Shown piece after piece: positions 5,992-8,151 of a stretch of 8,151 bases of DNA. Under the pieces are notes generated by a model that was given only the letters and a program-made list of their open reading frames with translations, made no database searches and was not told where the DNA came from. This stretch comes from Rhodospirillales bacterium. GTDB taxonomy: Bacteria; Pseudomonadota; Alphaproteobacteria; Acetobacterales; Acetobacteraceae. Numbering within the stretch: the stretch's first letter is position 1; every line of letters starts with the position of its first letter. Location of the stretch: the NCBI GenBank assembly GCA_903644035.1, contig CAHJXG010000491.1:1-8151 (forward strand). The letters are read 5' to 3'. The position numbers were made by a program, and so were the translations under genes.

Positions 5992-7773
5992 ATCCTCCAT
6001 CGCGGGTAGGGCGCCGTCGCCGGGCACGCGCGCCGCCACGTGCGCGTTGTCCAGCGCAGACACCCAGCGCTGCCAGTCGGGCCACCAGCTTCCGGCCATC
6101 TCGGTCGCGCCGGTCAGCCAGGCGTTCGGGTCCTCCGGGTGCTCCGCATTGGTCCAGTAGCGATACTTGCCACCCTGCGGGGGGTTGACCACGCCGGCGA
6201 CATGGCCGCTGGCGGCAAGCACAAAGCGGCCAGGCCCGCCCAGGAGCCTCATGCCGCCATAGGCGCTCCTCCAGGGCGTGATGTGGTCCTCGCAGGCCGC
6301 GAGGAAGTATGATGGCGTCCTGATGCGGTCCAGGCTGATGGGTTGCCCGACGATCTCGATCCCGCCGGGTTCGCGGAGCAGGTTATGTCGGTAGATCCGA
6401 TGCAGGTAGAACTGGTGCATCCGCGTCGGCACCCGGGTGCTGTCGCTGTTCCAGTACAGCAGGTCGAACGGGAACGGCTCGTGGCCGAGCATGTAGTTGT
6501 TGACGACGAAGGACCACATCAGGTCGTTGGCGCCCAGCATGTTGAAGGTCGCCGCCAGGCCGCCGTCAGCCGCCGCGCCGCGCTGCTCCGCCTCCTCCAG
6601 CGTCCGCAACTGCTCCTCGTCGATGAAAACGCCGAGCTCGCCGGCCTCCTTGAAGTCCAGCATGGTGGCGAGGAACGTCGCCGACTTGACCCGGTCATCG
6701 CCGACCGCGGCCATCCAGGCGAGCGTGCTGGCCAGCAGCGTGCCGCCCAGGCCGTAGCCGATGGCGTTCACCTCCCGCTCGCCGGTCGCCCGCTCGATCG
6801 CGTCCAGCGCGGCGAGGGTCCCCTCGGCGACGTAGGCCTCGAAGCCCTTTTCGGACGAGCGTTCGTCGGGGTTCACCCAGCTGATCATGAAGACGGTGTG
6901 GCCCTGCTCCACGGCCCAGCGCACGAAGCTGTTCTGCGGGCGGAGGTCGAGGACGTAGAACTTGCGAATCCAGGGCGGCGCGATCAGCAGCGGTCGCCGC
7001 AGGACCGTGCGGGTCGCGGGCGAGTACTGGATGAGCTGCATCAGCTCGTTCTGGAAGACGACCTTGCCCGGGGAGGCCGCGATGTCCCTGCCGATCTTGA
7101 ACGCGTCAAGGCCGGCCGCCCTGACCGTCAGCTTGCCGCGCCCGCGCTCCAGGTCCGACAGCAGGTTGCTGAGACCGCGCAGCAGGTTCTCCCCCCCGGT
7201 CTCGACGGTCCTGCGCAGCACCTCGGGGTTGGTCATCAGGAAGTTGGTCGGGCTGATCGCGTCCATGAACTGGCGCGAGTAGAAATCCACCCTCTGCGCC
7301 GTCTTCGCGTCCAGCCCGTCAGCCCGGGCCACGATGCCCTGCACGTAGCGGGCGGTCAGCAGGTAGGTCTGCTTGATGAAGTCGAAGACCTCGACCTCGT
7401 TCCAGGCGCTGTCCCTGAACCGCGGATCCCCGGGGTCGGCCTCGATGACCGGGCCTGCCTTCATGCCCCACATGCGCCGCGTCGTGCTCTGCCACAGCGT
7501 CATGTAGTCCTGCCACAGCCCAAGCTGAGCGTGCGCCACCTGGGCCGGATCCCTCATCAGCTGCGCGGTCATCTCCACGAAGGCGTGCGCGACATTCAGC
7601 GGGCACAGCTCCGGCGCGTCGCGCGACTGCCGGTGCAGCCAGTCGGCCACCAGGCGCTGCGAGCGTTCGGCGATGTCGGCCATCGACCGCCCGAGCACGG
7701 CGGGGCTGCCGACCGGAAACTGGGGCGCCATGGATGGGGGCTGCGCAGGTCGGGATGTGCCGCGTGGGTCCAT
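5959..7773 (-). CDS. phaC: Class I polyhydroxyalkanoate synthase homologue lacking the catalytic cysteine
   Basis: Homologue of class I PHA synthases, which polymerise (R)-3-hydroxyacyl-CoA into storage granules. It has 604 residues, normal for the class: an N-terminal PhaC domain over about the first 250 residues, with typical blocks such as DPRFRDSAWNE (116-126) and SPTNFLMTNPEV (174-185), then an alpha/beta-hydrolase core. PPWIRKFYVLDLRP (266-279), DLLYWNSDSTRVP (437-449) and the C-terminal APGRYV (595-600) are class I hallmarks. Triad Asp and His are D496 (EDHITPW) and H524 (SGHVAGVVNPP), 28 residues apart as in Cupriavidus necator PhaC. The lipase box, normally G-x-C-x-G-G, reads GYGLGG at 339-344, so the nucleophile position 341 is Gly. 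The start at 7773 follows GGAAAGGA with good spacing; the frame is open further upstream, but that extension would run into the divergent lipoprotein gene. Family assignment is certain; polymerase activity is doubtful. Confidence 0.92.
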   Translation of the reverse strand: MDPRGTSRPAQPPSMAPQFPVGSPAVLGRSMADIAERSQRLVADWLHRQSRDAPELCPLNVAHAFVEMTAQLMRDPAQVAHAQLGLWQDYMTLWQSTTRRMWGMKAGPVIEADPGDPRFRDSAWNEVEVFDFIKQTYLLTARYVQGIVARADGLDAKTAQRVDFYSRQFMDAISPTNFLMTNPEVLRRTVETGGENLLRGLSNLLSDLERGRGKLTVRAAGLDAFKIGRDIAASPGKVVFQNELMQLIQYSPATRTVLRRPLLIAPPWIRKFYVLDLRPQNSFVRWAVEQGHTVFMISWVNPDERSSEKGFEAYVAEGTLAALDAIERATGEREVNAIGYGLGGTLLASTLAWMAAVGDDRVKSATFLATMLDFKEAGELGVFIDEEQLRTLEEAEQRGAAADGGLAATFNMLGANDLMWSFVVNNYMLGHEPFPFDLLYWNSDSTRVPTRMHQFYLHRIYRHNLLREPGGIEIVGQPISLDRIRTPSYFLAACEDHITPWRSAYGGMRLLGGPGRFVLAASGHVAGVVNPPQGGKYRYWTNAEHPEDPNAWLTGATEMAGSWWPDWQRWVSALDNAHVAARVPGDGALPAMEDAPGRYVGAWA

Positions 7774-7896
7774 GCTCGGGTATCCTTTCCGTCTGGCGCC
7801 GTGGCGCGCTACATGTCGCCGACACGCATGGGACGGGGCCGGCGGATGGCGAGATGCGACCGGGCCGAACCTAGGCGTCCGGACCTGGGGGAACAA
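7774..7896. promoter_or_regulatory. Divergent intergenic region between phaC and a lipoprotein gene
   Basis: These 123 bases must hold the start signals for both divergent genes. For phaC, GGAAAGGA (minus strand, 7790-7783) lies 9 bases before the ATG and is the likely ribosome site. For the lipoprotein gene, GGGGGA (7887-7892) lies 4 bases before the GTG. On the minus strand TTGTTC and TAGGTT are separated by 17 bases near the lipoprotein start, but each matches the -35/-10 consensus at only about half its positions. I see no convincing promoter or operator; the region is too GC-rich to call one by eye. Confidence 0.45.
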
Positions 7897-8151
7897 GTGA
7901 CACTCTTTCGAAACGTACGAACGAGGGTTGCGCTGCTTGCGGGGCTGCTGGCGACGGCGTGCGGCGGCGTCGAGCGGATGAGCGACAGCAAGCTGACGCT
8001 CGATACGCCGATCGGATGGTGGCACGATCTGCAGGGCGGCAAGATCGCCGAGGTGCGCCCGCCGCCGCCGGGCGTCGATGACCCCTATCCGAACCTCTCG
8101 CAGGTGCCGCCCCGCCCGAGTCCCACCGACCCGGCCACGCGGCGCGCGCTC
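7897..8151 (+). CDS. Putative outer-membrane lipoprotein, 3'-truncated by the window edge
   Basis: The first 85 residues of a probable lipoprotein. From the GTG at 7897 there is a short basic n-region (TLFRNVRTR), a hydrophobic stretch (VALLAGLLATA) and a cysteine at residue 22 (TGC at 7960-7962) followed by Gly-Gly. This resembles a signal peptidase II site, although Ala at -3 is less typical than Leu. With no Asp at +2, Lol sorting would send it to the outer membrane. The mature part reads LDTPIGWWHDLQGG, then a proline-rich stretch, RPPPPGVDDPYPNL and VPPRPSPTDP, probably extended and crossing the periplasm. GTG is chosen because GGGGGA precedes it and it gives a normal signal peptide. In-frame ATGs at 7813, 7828 and 7846 would give an unusually long N-terminus; an ATG at 7979 would lose the lipobox. 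The function is unknown; such leaders can precede a peptidoglycan-binding domain, but none is visible before the window ends. Confidence 0.7.
   Translation, partial: MTLFRNVRTRVALLAGLLATACGGVERMSDSKLTLDTPIGWWHDLQGGKIAEVRPPPPGVDDPYPNLSQVPPRPSPTDPATRRAL

Noticed and set aside
7673..7900. 75-codon plus-strand open frame over the phaC start and intergenic region
   Set aside because: Antisense to the phaC N-terminus, no motif, and it ends at a TGA overlapping the better-supported lipoprotein GTG.
7774..8025. 84-residue N-terminal extension of phaC
   Set aside because: It would cross the divergent lipoprotein start, has shadow-like composition, and makes the protein longer than the class; the ATG at 7773 has a good ribosome site.
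1..8151. CRISPR arrays, tRNA or rRNA genes, insertion sequences, phage or defence genes
   Set aside because: I saw no regular spaced repeats, no clover-leaf or rRNA-like stretch and no transposase or integrase motif; coding is almost continuous with core-metabolism genes of uniform composition.

Overview
This is a GC-rich bacterial window, about two-thirds G+C or more by eye. The gene content fits an alphaproteobacterium, most likely Rhodospirillales/Acetobacteraceae. The clues are a proton-translocating transhydrogenase with its alpha subunit split into PntAA and PntAB (as in Rhodospirillum rubrum), a class I polyhydroxyalkanoate (PHA) synthase, and a PepF-type peptidase followed directly by an ABC1/UbiB-family kinase-like gene. 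The taxon is inferred from gene order and protein style, not from a search.

Layout. Positions 1-5947 hold five plus-strand genes packed head to tail: the 3' part of an M3-family oligoendopeptidase (pepF; its start lies before the window), an ABC1/ADCK/UbiB atypical kinase overlapping it by one base (TGATG), then after a 61-base gap pntAA, pntAB and pntB. The two pnt junctions are 9 bases and 1 base. At 5948-5958 transcription converges. The minus strand from 7773 to 5959 carries one gene, a class I PHA synthase (phaC). A 123-base divergent intergenic region separates phaC from a plus-strand lipoprotein gene that starts at 7897 and runs off the right edge.

How the genes may work together. PntAA, PntAB and PntB form one enzyme, the membrane transhydrogenase that uses proton-motive force to reduce NADP+ with NADH. 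The tail-to-tail phaC encodes the polymerising step of PHA storage; NADPH from transhydrogenase could feed the reductase step of that pathway, but they are not in one operon, so the link is only suggestive. The peptidase and the ABC1 protein look translationally coupled.

Main point for a second look. The phaC product is a full-length, well-conserved class I synthase, except that the lipase-box position that should carry the catalytic cysteine is glycine (Gly341, codon GGC at 6753-6751). The Asp and His of the triad are kept (Asp496, His524). This is either a catalytically dead or repurposed PHA synthase paralogue, or a one-base sequence error. The rest of the window looks like ordinary core metabolism; I found no CRISPR array, RNA gene, insertion sequence or phage genes.
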